Below are positions 17,175 to 26,280 of a DNA stretch of 64,000 nucleotides, one piece after another. The position numbers and the translations under genes are program-made. Position 1 is the first letter of the stretch; each line of letters starts with the position of its first letter. The notes under the pieces were generated by a model, which saw nothing but the letters and a program-made list of their open reading frames with translations, had not been told where the DNA came from and ran no database searches. This stretch comes from Flavobacterium sp. (GTDB taxonomy: Bacteria; Bacteroidota; Bacteroidia; Flavobacteriales; Flavobacteriaceae): the NCBI GenBank assembly GCA_024644655.1, contig JAHEHJ010000002.1, positions 21,833 to 85,832 of the forward strand. Reading direction: 5' to 3'.

Positions 17175-18305
17175 ATGAAAAAAACATTACTTATATTATT
17201 TATTCTGTTAAACACTAGTGTAGTTTTATCCCAAAATTTTAATTACAATGGTATTAACTATGAAGTAACTGATGCTGTAAATTTTTATGTTAAAGTAGGA
17301 TCAAATTCAAGTTTTAATGGAGTTGCAACTATTCCAGAAACAGTAAATTATAATTCTCAGAATTATACAGTAAAAGCTATTGGAGACTCCGCTTTTTATC
17401 AATGTACAAGTATAACAGATGTTATACTTCCTAATACAATAACATCTTTAGGATATGCTGCTTTTTATAGATGTTTAAATTTAACTTCTATTCACATTCC
17501 TAATACTGTAACTACTATTGAAGGCTCTACATTTTATTTATGTTCAAATTTAACTTCTATAACTATTCCTAATACTGTAACTATTATTGGAAATTCTGCT
17601 TTTTATGGTTGTACAGGTATAACTTCTTTAACTATTCCTAGTTCTGTAACATTTATTGATGATTATGCATTTACCAGTTGTACAGGTTTAACTTCTTTAA
17701 CCATTCCTAGTTCAGTTTCGTATATAGGTTATCTTGCATTTTCAAGTTGTACAGGTTTAACTTCATTAACAGTTGGATGTTCGAGTATTGGAAGTTATTC
17801 CTTTTATCAATGTACAGGTTTAACTTCTATAACGATTCTTAGTTCAGTAAATACTATTGGAACTTATGCTTTTTCTGGTTGTACCTCTTTAAATATAGTA
17901 AATTGTTATATTACAACACCTTTAGTAATAGATTATACTCGTTTTCAAGATGTAAACAGACCTAATTGTACTTTAAATGTACCTGTTGGTACAGAAGCAG
18001 CTTATGAAGCCGCAGCAGTTTGGACTGATTTTAATCCTATAAATGGAAATTTATTAGCTACAGATAGTTTTGTAAAAGGTAACTTTTCTATATATCCTAT
18101 TCCAACGAAAAATGAGTTGTTTATAGATGCTAAAAACTTAAATAATACCAAATTAGAAGTATTAGATTTAAATGGTAAAATACTTTTTAATCAACCATTA
18201 AATGGAACTAATACTATAGATTTAAGCACTTTATCAAATGGTATTTATTTATTTAAAATTACGTCAGATGAGGGTTCTGTAATTTCTAAAATAATTAAGA
18301 ATTAG
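17175..18305 (+). CDS. BspA-like leucine-rich-repeat (LRR_5) T9SS protein
   Basis: This 376-residue secreted protein has a signal peptide (KKTLLILFILLNTSVVLSQ) and about nine tandem LRR_5 repeats of roughly 23 residues between residues 45 and 245 (pattern IG..AFxxCTxLTSLTIPSSV). It ends in a type A T9SS sorting domain (YPIPTKNELFI ... GIYLFKIT). BspA-type repeats in Bacteroidota often mediate adhesion, but the partner cannot be read from sequence. Neighbouring repeats are also very similar at DNA level (TGTACAGGTTTAACTTCT recurs), which suggests repeat gain by recombination. The gene stands alone, followed by a strong terminator. Confidence 0.9.
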   Translation: MKKTLLILFILLNTSVVLSQNFNYNGINYEVTDAVNFYVKVGSNSSFNGVATIPETVNYNSQNYTVKAIGDSAFYQCTSITDVILPNTITSLGYAAFYRCLNLTSIHIPNTVTTIEGSTFYLCSNLTSITIPNTVTIIGNSAFYGCTGITSLTIPSSVTFIDDYAFTSCTGLTSLTIPSSVSYIGYLAFSSCTGLTSLTVGCSSIGSYSFYQCTGLTSITILSSVNTIGTYAFSGCTSLNIVNCYITTPLVIDYTRFQDVNRPNCTLNVPVGTEAAYEAAAVWTDFNPINGNLLATDSFVKGNFSIYPIPTKNELFIDAKNLNNTKLEVLDLNGKILFNQPLNGTNTIDLSTLSNGIYLFKITSDEGSVISKIIKN

Positions 18306-18332
18306 TAAACATAGTATACTATAAATAGGTTG

Positions 18333-18362
18333 AAAAGGTTTACTGGATTGTGAACCTTTTTT
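18333..18362 (+). terminator. Intrinsic terminator after the LRR gene
   Basis: An 11-pair stem (AAAAGGTTTAC / GTGAACCTTTT, one G-U pair) with a 6-base loop is followed by a T-run. It separates the LRR gene from rnr and supports the downstream ATG for rnr, since the track start at 18350 falls inside this hairpin. Confidence 0.9.
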
Positions 18363-18457
18363 GTTTTTCAAAAGTTATATTTTCTATAAATCTTATAGTA
18401 GGATACCTTTATCTTGATACTTATTTCGTAATTTTCAACAATAATAGAAAAGATACA

Positions 18458-20638
18458 ATGAGTAAGAAACCTAAAAAATTTGGTAAAAACATTAAAACAT
18501 TTTCAGAGAAGATTTTTAAAATACTATCCAAGAATGCCAATAAACCATTCAACTATAAACAAATAGCTGCTATTTTAGAACTAGATGATACTAAAAGCAG
18601 AAACGAAATCATTAAAGATTTAAAAGTATTGGCCGCACAAAAACTAATTATTGAAAGTGAACCTGGTAAGTATTTAGTTAAAGCTAGTAATCAAAAATAT
18701 TACGAAGGAACTATCGATATGACTTCTCGTAAGACGGCATATTTTGTTTGTGATGAATTAGAAAACGATGTTTTTGTCCCATTCGTTAATTTAAATCATG
18801 CTTTAGATGGAGATACTGTCAAAGCCTATGTATATGACCGTAGAAGCTCTCGCAAACCAGAAGCTGAAGTATTAGAAATACTAGAACGCCACAAAGAAGA
18901 TTTTGTAGGTGTTGTGGATATCCAAAAAAACTTCGGATTTGTAACTACAGCCAATGCTAAAATGTATACCGATATATTTATTCCTAAAAATAAATTAGGT
19001 GATGCCGAACATGGAGATGTGGTTTTAGTAAAGTTAGAAGATTGGCCTGCAAAAGCCGATTCTCCTTTTGGAACCGTAGTTAAAGTATTAGGAAAACCCG
19101 GTGAACACAATACCGAAATACATGCCATTTTAGCAGAGTATGGACTACCGTATGATTTTCCTATTGAAGTTGATGCCTATGCCAATAAATTAGATACTTC
19201 TATTACCGCAGAAGAAATAGCAAAACGTCGTGATATGCGAAAGGTATTAACCTTTACTATAGATCCAAAAGATGCTAAAGATTTTGATGATGCCCTTTCG
19301 TTCCAAGTACTAGAAAATGGTAATTATGAAATTGGTGTTCATATAGCAGATGTATCACATTATTTAAAAGAAGGCACTATATTAGATGATGAAGCGTATA
19401 AACGGGCCACATCTGTTTATTTAGTCGATAGAGTTGTTCCTATGCTTCCTGAGGTCCTATCTAACTTTGCCTGTTCCTTACGACCTTTAGAAGAAAAATA
19501 TACGTTCTCAGCTATTTTTCAATTGAATCAAAAAGCAGAAGTAGTAGATTCTTGGTTTGGACGTACTGTTATTTATTCTGACCAACGATTTGCTTATGAG
19601 GAAGCCCAACACATAATAGAAACAAAATCAGATACTATTCCAGCCGAGATTTCTTTAACAGGTAAGGAATATAAAGCGCCGCAAGAAATTGTGAATGCAA
19701 CTTTAATCATGGATGATTTAGCAAAAATTCTTAGAAGAAAAAGAATGGCAGCTGGTGCAATATCTTTTGATAAAGTTGAAGTAAAATTCAACTTAAATGA
19801 AGAAGCAGAACCAATTGGAGTCTTCTTTAAAATATCCAAAGATGCCAATCATTTGATAGAAGAATTTATGTTATTAGCCAATCGAAAAGTGGCAGAGTTT
19901 ATTGGGAAACAAAAGAAAACCTTTATATACAGGATACATGATGAACCCAATGAAGATAAGCTAATCAACTTGCAAACAGTAATTTCAAAATTTGGATATA
20001 CCATAAATATGAAATCCAAACAAGATATTTCAAAATCCTTGAATAATTTATTGAATGAAGTTAATGGTAAAAAAGAACAAAACCTTGTAGATACCTTGAC
20101 GATACGCAGTATGAGTAAGGCTAAATATTCTACTGAAAACATTGGACATTATGGTTTAGCATTTGATTTTTATAGTCATTTTACCTCTCCTATTCGACGG
20201 TATCCTGATGTAATGGCTCATCGTTTGTTACAATATTACCTTGATGGTGGTAAAAGTGTAAACCAAGAAGAGTATGAAGAAAAATGTGCTCACTCTAGTG
20301 ATATGGAAGGTTTAGCCGCTCAAGCCGAACGCGACTCGGTGAAATATATGCAAGTGAAATACATGCAAGATCATAAAGACCAAGAATTTTTAGGAGTTAT
20401 TTCAGGGGTAACTGAATGGGGAATTTATGTTGAAATTGTAGAAAACAAATGTGAAGGCATGGTAAGAATTCGAGAAATAAAAGAGGATTACTATGTGTTT
20501 GATGATAAACAATACGCTCTAGTTGGTCAAGTTTCAAAAGGTATATTACAACTTGGTGATGAAGTGTATGTGAAAGTTAAAAACGCGGATTTAGTTAAAA
20601 AACAATTGGATTTCCATTTTATTAGAAGAAATGAATAG
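18458..20638 (+). CDS. rnr: Ribonuclease R
   Basis: This 3'-to-5' exoribonuclease degrades structured RNA. I start it at the ATG at 18458 (MSKKPKKFGK), giving 726 residues; the track's earlier start would lie within the preceding terminator. Domains in order: N-terminal winged-helix (about 15-75), cold-shock OB folds (about 80-220), RNB catalytic domain (about 245-575; TIDPKDAKDFDDALSF holds the metal-binding Asp cluster; SHFTSPIRRYPDVMAHRLL follows), and C-terminal S1 (about 640-720; ISGVTEWGIYVEI). The next gene starts 1 base after the stop. Confidence 0.95.
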   Translation: MSKKPKKFGKNIKTFSEKIFKILSKNANKPFNYKQIAAILELDDTKSRNEIIKDLKVLAAQKLIIESEPGKYLVKASNQKYYEGTIDMTSRKTAYFVCDELENDVFVPFVNLNHALDGDTVKAYVYDRRSSRKPEAEVLEILERHKEDFVGVVDIQKNFGFVTTANAKMYTDIFIPKNKLGDAEHGDVVLVKLEDWPAKADSPFGTVVKVLGKPGEHNTEIHAILAEYGLPYDFPIEVDAYANKLDTSITAEEIAKRRDMRKVLTFTIDPKDAKDFDDALSFQVLENGNYEIGVHIADVSHYLKEGTILDDEAYKRATSVYLVDRVVPMLPEVLSNFACSLRPLEEKYTFSAIFQLNQKAEVVDSWFGRTVIYSDQRFAYEEAQHIIETKSDTIPAEISLTGKEYKAPQEIVNATLIMDDLAKILRRKRMAAGAISFDKVEVKFNLNEEAEPIGVFFKISKDANHLIEEFMLLANRKVAEFIGKQKKTFIYRIHDEPNEDKLINLQTVISKFGYTINMKSKQDISKSLNNLLNEVNGKKEQNLVDTLTIRSMSKAKYSTENIGHYGLAFDFYSHFTSPIRRYPDVMAHRLLQYYLDGGKSVNQEEYEEKCAHSSDMEGLAAQAERDSVKYMQVKYMQDHKDQEFLGVISGVTEWGIYVEIVENKCEGMVRIREIKEDYYVFDDKQYALVGQVSKGILQLGDEVYVKVKNADLVKKQLDFHFIRRNE

Positions 20639-20639
20639 T

Positions 20640-21305
20640 ATGAAAAAATTCCTTTATTGTATCGTATTAATAAGTTCTGTGGCTTTTGGCCAAATAGAAA
20701 AAAAGGTAGGTGATTTTGCAAAAGTTACCGCTTTTGACCAAATTGATATCGTATTGATTCCGGCTGCTGAAAATAAAGTAGTACTGAATGGAAATGATGC
20801 AGAATCGGTAGAATTGATACTTAAAAATAACGAATTAAAAATCAGAATGCCTTTTACTAAATTATTAACTGGAGATGCTATTTCAGCAACGGTATACTAC
20901 AAAAATATTACAGCAGTAGAAGCCAATGAAGGTTCCAGAATAGCCGGTAGTTCAGTATTAAAAGCAATTGATTTTGATATTAAAGCAAAAGAAGGGTCAG
21001 AAGTAAAATTACTTTTAGAGGTGTCTAAACTTACAGCTAGAGTGGCTAATGGGTCTACTATTACTTTAGAGGGAAATGCACAAATTCAAGAAGTTTTAGT
21101 AAATTCAGGTGGAAAATATGAAGCTGAAAAATTACAAACTTCTCAAACTACAATTACAGGAAATGCAGGTGGTGAAGCTTCTGTTTATGCAACAGAATTG
21201 GTTGATGCTAAAGTTCGTGCAGGGGGAACAATCACTATTTTTGGTAAACCAAAACAAATTAATAAAAAGATAATTGCTGGAGGTAGCATCGAGATGGCGA
21301 AGTAG
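20640..21305 (+). CDS. Exported DUF2807 (head GIN domain) protein
   Basis: This 221-residue protein has a signal peptide (MKKFLYCIVLISSVAFGQ) and then a beta-helix-like DUF2807 / head-GIN domain with short repeating words such as EGSEVKL, NGSTITLEG and GGEASVYATE. The ATG at 20640 is preferred over the track's 20631, which overlaps the end of rnr, because it gives a standard signal peptide. The family is common in the Bacteroidota envelope but has no assigned function. The gene follows rnr immediately and may be co-transcribed. Confidence 0.85.
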   Translation: MKKFLYCIVLISSVAFGQIEKKVGDFAKVTAFDQIDIVLIPAAENKVVLNGNDAESVELILKNNELKIRMPFTKLLTGDAISATVYYKNITAVEANEGSRIAGSSVLKAIDFDIKAKEGSEVKLLLEVSKLTARVANGSTITLEGNAQIQEVLVNSGGKYEAEKLQTSQTTITGNAGGEASVYATELVDAKVRAGGTITIFGKPKQINKKIIAGGSIEMAK

Positions 21306-21360
21306 ATTTATTTTACATTTTAAAATATAAATTCTAACTTGCAATGTCAAATAATTACAA

Positions 21361-22053
21361 ATGATATTACTAAACGATATTTTATCTGCCATTCCACTTG
21401 GGTTTTTATTAAGTTTTATGATTGGACCTGTGTTTTTCGTTTTACTTGAAACCAGTGTTGTTAAAGGATTTAGAGCCGCACTAGTATTTGACTTAGGTGT
21501 TGTTTTTGCTGATATTGTTTTTATTCTTATTGCCTTTTTTAGTAGTTACCGTTTAATTCAAAGCATCAAAAATGATCCTGCTTTGTTTATTTTTGGTGGA
21601 TTGGTAATGCTTACTTATGGTATTATCTCCTTTGTAAAAAATCAGAAAGAGTCCAAAAGAACTATAGACGAAGAAGATCCAACCGAATTAGCTAAAAACA
21701 ATTATGTATCCTTATTCATTAAAGGCTTCTTCTTGAATTTTATCAACATTGGCGTATTGGGATTTTGGCTGGCTATCTTAATTACAATTGGACCTCAATT
21801 GGAATTAAAAGCCTCTCGTATGATTACTTTTTTCTCTACTTTAATACTCTCTTATTTCATTACCGATATTTTCAAAATATTATTAGCCAAACAATTACGA
21901 AATAAATTGAACCCAAAGAACATCTTATTAATTAAGAAGTTTATCAGCATTGTATTGATTATATGTGGTGTCTTTTTATTATCTCAAGCCTGGTTTCCTA
22001 AAGATCAAAAAATCGTAAACTCTGCTTTTGAAAAGTTAGAGAAAGACAAATAA
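21361..22053 (+). CDS. LysE-family transporter
   Basis: This 230-residue inner-membrane protein has six hydrophobic segments. The N-terminal half has the family-typical PLGFLLSFMIGPVFFVLLETS motif region (about residues 12-32). The LysE/RhtB superfamily exports amino acids or similar small solutes; the substrate is unknown. The family's second-half pattern NFINIGVLGFWLAI is near residue 125. It starts 55 bases after the DUF2807 gene. Confidence 0.85.
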   Translation: MILLNDILSAIPLGFLLSFMIGPVFFVLLETSVVKGFRAALVFDLGVVFADIVFILIAFFSSYRLIQSIKNDPALFIFGGLVMLTYGIISFVKNQKESKRTIDEEDPTELAKNNYVSLFIKGFFLNFINIGVLGFWLAILITIGPQLELKASRMITFFSTLILSYFITDIFKILLAKQLRNKLNPKNILLIKKFISIVLIICGVFLLSQAWFPKDQKIVNSAFEKLEKDK

Positions 22054-22132
22054 AGCCCCTAATTTCCGAGAATGTATTCTTGGTTCTCTCCAGTTGTTTC
22101 TTATTTCACTTTTACTAAATACAAACCAAAAA
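22054..22132. other. Spacer between the LysE-type gene and the tRNA tail repeats
   Basis: There is no gene here. Together with the repeat array it makes up the 370-base non-coding stretch up to tRNA-Cys. Confidence 0.5.
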
Positions 22133-22426
22133 AGAGCTACTATTTCTAGTAACTCTTGTATTCCACGTCTGGGTTCGAACATAATCTTTACTTAATTTTT
22201 TCTAAAAATTAACCATAATACAAGCTACTATTTCTAGCAACTCATGTATTCCACGTCCGGGTTCGAACATAATCTTTACTTAATTTTTTCTAAAAATTAA
22301 CCATAATACAAGCTACTATTTCTAGCAACTCTTGTATTCCACGTCCGGGTTCGAACATAATCTTTACTTAATTTTTTCTAAAAATTTACCATAAAAAAAG
22401 AGCTACTATTTCTAGTAACTCTTTTG
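22133..22426 (-). repeat. Tandem tRNA-Cys 3'-tail plus terminator repeats
   Basis: Three units of about 88 bases lie directly downstream of tRNA-Cys on its strand. Each begins with a copy of the tRNA T-arm (GTTCGAACCCGGACG on the minus strand; plus-strand copies at 22166-22180, 22254-22268 and 22342-22356, the first with one mismatch). The T-arm is followed by a changed acceptor end (TGGAATAC), a hairpin like the tRNA's own terminator (GAGTTGCTAGAAATAGTAGC), and an A/T palindrome (TTAATTTTTAGAAAAAATTAA). The intact tRNA's T-arm is at 22433-22447, giving spacings of 88, 88 and 91 bases. Units 2 and 3 are almost identical. Confidence 0.92.
22391..22426 (-). terminator. Terminator of tRNA-Cys
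   Basis: On the minus strand the tRNA end is followed by AGTTACTAGAAATAGTAGCT and a run of seven T. This forms a stem-loop with one mismatch and a T-tract, and it is the parent of the hairpins in the downstream repeats. Confidence 0.8.
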
Positions 22427-22497
22427 AGGCATCGTCCGGGTTCGAACCGGAGTAGTCGGTTTTGCAGACCGGTGCCTAGCCGCTCGGCCACGATGCC
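22427..22497 (-). tRNA. tRNA-Cys (GCA)
   Basis: The minus strand folds as a cloverleaf. The 7-base acceptor stem GGCATCG / CGATGCC is followed by a D-arm with GGCTAGGCACC, an anticodon arm CGGTCTGCAAAACCG with anticodon GCA, and a T-arm CCGGGTTCGAACCCGG-type. The discriminator base is U, as is usual for tRNA-Cys. CCA is not encoded. It lies 109 bases downstream of folB on the same strand. Confidence 0.96.
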
Positions 22498-22606
22498 AGT
22501 TGGACGGCAAATATAATAAAAAGTTTTAATTGACGAATGTAGATTGACGAATTTTGAATATGGAACGCAATCTCTTTTTAAAAGTCTACATTTTAGTTTC
22601 TTAAAT

Positions 22607-22966
22607 CTAATTGCGGTATTCTTCCATTTCAATGGTAACTGCTTCAACATCACCCCCTATTGGTGGATTAAGTTTTGAAACTGCTACTACAATGCGTGAA
22701 ACTGCTGGGATTTCTTTAAAGATACGAGTGACGATTCTATGCCCAACATGTTCCAATAATTTAGAACGAATAGCCATTTCTTCCACAACAATTTGATTTA
22801 GTAGCACATAATCAACAGTATCTTTAAGCTCATCCGATATAGATGATTTTCTTAAATCTGTTTTTATATCTAAATCTACCCGATAATCAGACCCTATTCG
22901 TCCCTCTTCTTCTAAACATCCATGAAAGGAAAAAGTTCTAATATTTTGTAACTTAATTGTTCCCAT
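22607..22966 (-). CDS. folB: Dihydroneopterin aldolase
   Basis: This small folate-pathway enzyme cleaves 7,8-dihydroneopterin to 6-hydroxymethyl-dihydropterin and glycolaldehyde. At 119 residues it has the normal length. Typical segments are RTFSFHGCLEEEGRIG near the N-terminus, DYVLLNQIVVEEM near residue 70 and KLLEHVGHRIVTRI near residue 85. It is divergent from glnS, and tRNA-Cys follows on the same strand. Confidence 0.93.
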   Translation of the reverse strand: MGTIKLQNIRTFSFHGCLEEEGRIGSDYRVDLDIKTDLRKSSISDELKDTVDYVLLNQIVVEEMAIRSKLLEHVGHRIVTRIFKEIPAVSRIVVAVSKLNPPIGGDVEAVTIEMEEYRN

Positions 22967-22993
22967 TTTTTGATTTCATTGCCAATTTTCAAA

Positions 22994-23024
22994 TTGACTA
23001 ATTGACTAATTAAACATATCTTTG
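22994..23024 (+). promoter_or_regulatory. Promoter of glnS
   Basis: A TTG at 22994-22996 and TATCTTTG at 23017-23024 are separated by 20 bases, matching both elements of the Bacteroidota housekeeping promoter. The start codon follows 17 bases later. Confidence 0.75.
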
Positions 23025-23041
23025 CTAAAATTACGAAAATA

Positions 23042-24727
23042 ATGTCAACAGAAGAAAAGTCATTGAATTTCTTAGAACAAATCATAGAAGAAGATTTGAA
23101 AAACGGTTTATCTAAAGATAAATTAAGATTTCGTTTTCCCCCTGAACCGAATGGGTATTTGCATGTAGGTCATGCCAGTGCTATTTGTTTAAATTTTGGT
23201 TTAGGAATAGATTATCAAGCGCCTGTTAATTTGCGTTTTGATGATACGAATCCGGCTAAGGAAGAACAGGAATATGTAGATGCCATAAAAAAAGATATAG
23301 AATGGCTTGGCTTTCAATGGGATACCGAATGTTATGCCTCAGATTATTTCCAACAATTATACGACTGGGCTGTAACTTTTATAAAACAAGGTAAAGCTTA
23401 TGTAGACAGTCAATCTTCTGAAGATATGGCGCGCCAAAAAGGAACTCCAACACAAGTTGGAACTGATTCTCCTTATAGAAATCGTTCTGTAGCCGAGAAT
23501 TTAGATCTTTTTGAACGCATGAAAAATGGCGAGTTTGAAGAGGGAACACATATCCTTCGAGCCAAAATTGACATGGCCTCTACTAACATGTTGATGCGTG
23601 ACCCTATCATGTACCGTATCTTAAAAAAACACCACCACCGAACAGCAAATGATTGGTGTATATATCCAATGTATGACTGGGCACATGGTGAAAGTGATTA
23701 TTTAGAACAAATTTCACATTCATTTTGTACTCTAGAGTTTTTGCCTCACAGAGAATTATACGATTGGTTTTTAGATCAAGTGTATGATGCTTCTAAAGTG
23801 CGTCCAAAACAACGTGAATTTGCTCGTAGAAATTTATCGCATACCGTAGTATCTAAACGAAAACTGTTGCAATTAGTTGAAGAAAAGCATGTTACAAGTT
23901 GGGACGATCCTAGAATGAGTACTATTTCAGGGATGCGCCGTAGAGGATATCCACCTATGGCAATCCGAAATTTTGCAAAAACTATTGGAATTGCAAAACG
24001 TACTAATCTTATAGATGTGTCGTTATTGGAATTTTGTGTACGGGAAGAATTGAATAAAACTACATCTCGTGTGATGGCTGTTTTAAATCCGGTGAAATTG
24101 GTAATCACCAATTATCCCGAAGGACAGGAAGAATGGTTAGAAGCAGAAAATAATCCTGAAGAAGCTGTAATGACCTATAGAAAAGTACCCTTTTCTAAAG
24201 AATTATATATTGAACGCGAAGACTTTCAAGAGGAAGCTAATAAGAAGTTTTTCCGCTTGACTTTAGGAACCGAAGTGCGTCTAAAAAATGCCTATATTAT
24301 TAAAGGAGAACAAGTTATAAAGGATTCTGAAGGTAATATTACCGAAATCCATTGTACTTATGATACCGATTCTCGAAGCGGTAGCGGTACAGAAGCTTCT
24401 CAAAGAAAAGTAAAAGGAACCATACATTGGGTTTCTATTCCACATGCCCTAGAAGCTGAAGTTCGTATTTATGATCGATTGTTTTCACATGAAAGTCCAG
24501 ATGGCAATAAAGACATCGACTTTAAAGAATTTATCAATCCTAATTCGTTGGATGTTATTACCGGTTATGTAGAACCAAGTTTACAATCTGCTCAAAATTT
24601 AGATCAATTCCAATTCCAACGCTTGGGTTACTTTTGTGTCGATAAAGATTCATCTGCTCAAAAATTGGTTTTCAATAAAACAGTTGGTTTACGAGATACT
24701 TGGGCCAAAGTGGAAGCTAAAGAATAA
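23042..24727 (+). CDS. glnS: Glutamine--tRNA ligase
   Basis: This class I aminoacyl-tRNA synthetase charges tRNA-Gln directly. The 561-residue protein has the catalytic HIGH-type motif in PPEPNGYLHVGHA near residue 34 and the KMSKS-type motif VVSKRKLLQLV near residue 270, followed by the two C-terminal anticodon-binding beta-barrels. It is a monocistronic gene with its own promoter and a terminator after the stop. The presence of GlnRS means indirect amidation of Glu-tRNA-Gln is not strictly needed here. Confidence 0.97.
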   Translation: MSTEEKSLNFLEQIIEEDLKNGLSKDKLRFRFPPEPNGYLHVGHASAICLNFGLGIDYQAPVNLRFDDTNPAKEEQEYVDAIKKDIEWLGFQWDTECYASDYFQQLYDWAVTFIKQGKAYVDSQSSEDMARQKGTPTQVGTDSPYRNRSVAENLDLFERMKNGEFEEGTHILRAKIDMASTNMLMRDPIMYRILKKHHHRTANDWCIYPMYDWAHGESDYLEQISHSFCTLEFLPHRELYDWFLDQVYDASKVRPKQREFARRNLSHTVVSKRKLLQLVEEKHVTSWDDPRMSTISGMRRRGYPPMAIRNFAKTIGIAKRTNLIDVSLLEFCVREELNKTTSRVMAVLNPVKLVITNYPEGQEEWLEAENNPEEAVMTYRKVPFSKELYIEREDFQEEANKKFFRLTLGTEVRLKNAYIIKGEQVIKDSEGNITEIHCTYDTDSRSGSGTEASQRKVKGTIHWVSIPHALEAEVRIYDRLFSHESPDGNKDIDFKEFINPNSLDVITGYVEPSLQSAQNLDQFQFQRLGYFCVDKDSSAQKLVFNKTVGLRDTWAKVEAKE

Positions 24728-24755
24728 AATATACCTTTATAGATATAACTAATGG

Positions 24756-24784
24756 AAAGCCTGCTTTACAGTAGGCTTTTGTTA
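24756..24784 (+). terminator. Intrinsic terminator after glnS
   Basis: The stem AAAGCCTGC / GTAGGCTTT (one G-U pair) with loop TTTACA is followed by a short T-run, 28 bases after the glnS stop. Confidence 0.8.
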
Positions 24785-24999
24785 TTATTAGTATTGTTTA
24801 TAACAAACCAAAAACATATAAAAAACAACTATTAAAAACGGCTTTAATAAATCGGTTTTATTTAATTTTTAAAAAAAAGGAATATAAAGACGTGACTAAT
24901 GGTTTAAACTGCTTTTAAAATGTCTTAAAATAAGTTTAGCCTTTTTTTGATGCTCAAAATATATTTTTTGTACTTTTAAGTATTCAATTTTTCAAAAAG

Positions 25000-25143
25000 A
25001 TGACTTCAAGAAATAAAAACGGCCTGCTTGCTTTTTTAATAGCCCTTGCTCTTGGTGTGGGTTTGGGAATTTTATTTGCTCCCGATAAAGGATCTAAAAC
25101 TAGAGCAAAAATGAAAGAGGGTTTTCGGGGATTTAAAAAATAA
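25000..25143 (+). CDS. Small YtxH-like membrane protein
   Basis: This 47-residue gene is absent from the supplied ORF track. It has a short polar N-terminus, one glycine-rich hydrophobic helix (about residues 9-27) ending in the family hallmark LFAPDKGSKTR, and a basic tail (MKEGFRGFKK). YtxH-type proteins are usually about 100 residues long; this one is minimal. The role is unknown, though relatives are often stress-related. It is followed by a strong terminator, which supports it being a real transcription unit. Confidence 0.82.
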   Translation: MTSRNKNGLLAFLIALALGVGLGILFAPDKGSKTRAKMKEGFRGFKK

Positions 25144-25177
25144 CACCCCGCTCCTTTTCTATATAGTAGTAAATATT

Positions 25178-25205
25178 AAAAAAGAGGCACTAGGCCTCTT
25201 TTTTG
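25178..25205. terminator. Intrinsic terminator after the YtxH gene
   Basis: The stem AAAGAGGC / GCCTCTTT with a 5-base loop has A-runs before and T-runs after it, so it could serve both the YtxH gene and the convergent SPFH gene. Confidence 0.88.
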
Positions 25206-25220
25206 TTTTATGAAATTTAA

Positions 25221-26204
25221 TTAAGCAGGTTCACTTGGATTTGAAGTATCCGATGGATTGAAATCTAGTGAAGTGGTATCTTTGTTTTTCTTTACACGTT
25301 TGGGTTGGGATTTCATTTGTTCCCCAATAATACTCGAAGCGGTAAAACTAGTAACCATATTATTCAACATATCACTGGCCGCTTGTGGCGAATTGGGTAA
25401 TAAAATTAAATTAGAATTGGTATCCGCACCAATTGCTTGCAGTGTATCATAATGTTGTGTAATCACAATTAGAGCCGAAGCTTCTTGCGAATTAATACCC
25501 ACATTGTTCAAAACCTCTACACTTTCTACTAATCCGCGCGCTATTTCTCGACGTTGATCGGCTATACCTTGCCCTTGTAATTTTTTGCTTTCGGCTTCCG
25601 CTTTGGCTTTGGCCACAATTCTAATGCGTTGAGCTTCAGATTCAAAAGTCGCCGCAGTCTTTTCTCTATCCGCCGCATTGATTCGGTTCATCGCATTTTT
25701 AACTTGAATATCAGGATCAATATCGGTAACCAATGTATTGATAATATCATACCCATAGGTCATCATGGCCTCGTTTAATTCTCGTTTTACACCAATGGCA
25801 ATATCATCTTTTCGTTCAAAAACATCGTCCAAAATTAACTTGGGAACTTCCGCCCGAACCACATCAAATACATACGCTGTGATTTGGTCGTGTGGATATT
25901 CTAATTTATAAAAGGCCTCGTATACCTTGTCCTGAATAACGTTGAATTGAACCGAAACTTTCATTTTGATAAACACGTTATCTTTAGTTTTGGTTTCAAT
26001 AATTACATCTAGTTGTTGAATTCTAAGATTTACTCTTCCCGCAATTCTATCAATGACAGGGAGTTTCAATTGCAGACCTGAATTTCGGATACTTGTAAAT
26101 TTTCCGAAACGTTCAATGACTACTGCACTTTGTTGTTTTACAGTAAAGAAGGAAGAAAAAAGCAGCACCAAACAGAAAAATAAAAATAATAATAAAAACG
26201 GCAT
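25221..26204 (-). CDS. SPFH/Band 7 (stomatin-like) membrane protein
   Basis: This 327-residue protein has one N-terminal membrane helix (about residues 2-20), an SPFH domain (FTVKQQSAVVIERFGKF.. to about residue 190), an Ala/Glu-rich coiled-coil (AADREKTAATFESEAQ, AKAKAEAES) and a low-complexity tail ending in Ser/Pro-rich sequence. It fits the paraslipin/QmcA group, which forms oligomers in membrane microdomains and often works with NfeD partners or proteases. No NfeD gene is adjacent. Confidence 0.9.
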   Translation of the reverse strand: MPFLLLFLFFCLVLLFSSFFTVKQQSAVVIERFGKFTSIRNSGLQLKLPVIDRIAGRVNLRIQQLDVIIETKTKDNVFIKMKVSVQFNVIQDKVYEAFYKLEYPHDQITAYVFDVVRAEVPKLILDDVFERKDDIAIGVKRELNEAMMTYGYDIINTLVTDIDPDIQVKNAMNRINAADREKTAATFESEAQRIRIVAKAKAEAESKKLQGQGIADQRREIARGLVESVEVLNNVGINSQEASALIVITQHYDTLQAIGADTNSNLILLPNSPQAASDMLNNMVTSFTASSIIGEQMKSQPKRVKKNKDTTSLDFNPSDTSNPSEPA

Positions 26205-26280
26205 GGGTGTATATATTAAGTTAATAAAGTAGTTGTACGGAAATATATGTATGTTTGTTACAAATTAAATTTTTTCCTTA

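Noticed and set aside
22133-22426. Possible CRISPR array
   Set aside because: Units of 88 bases with almost no unique spacer and clear derivation from tRNA-Cys; no cas genes nearby.
22378-22653. 91-residue minus-strand ORF
   Set aside because: It runs through tRNA-Cys, the tail repeats and the end of folB, so it is an artefact.
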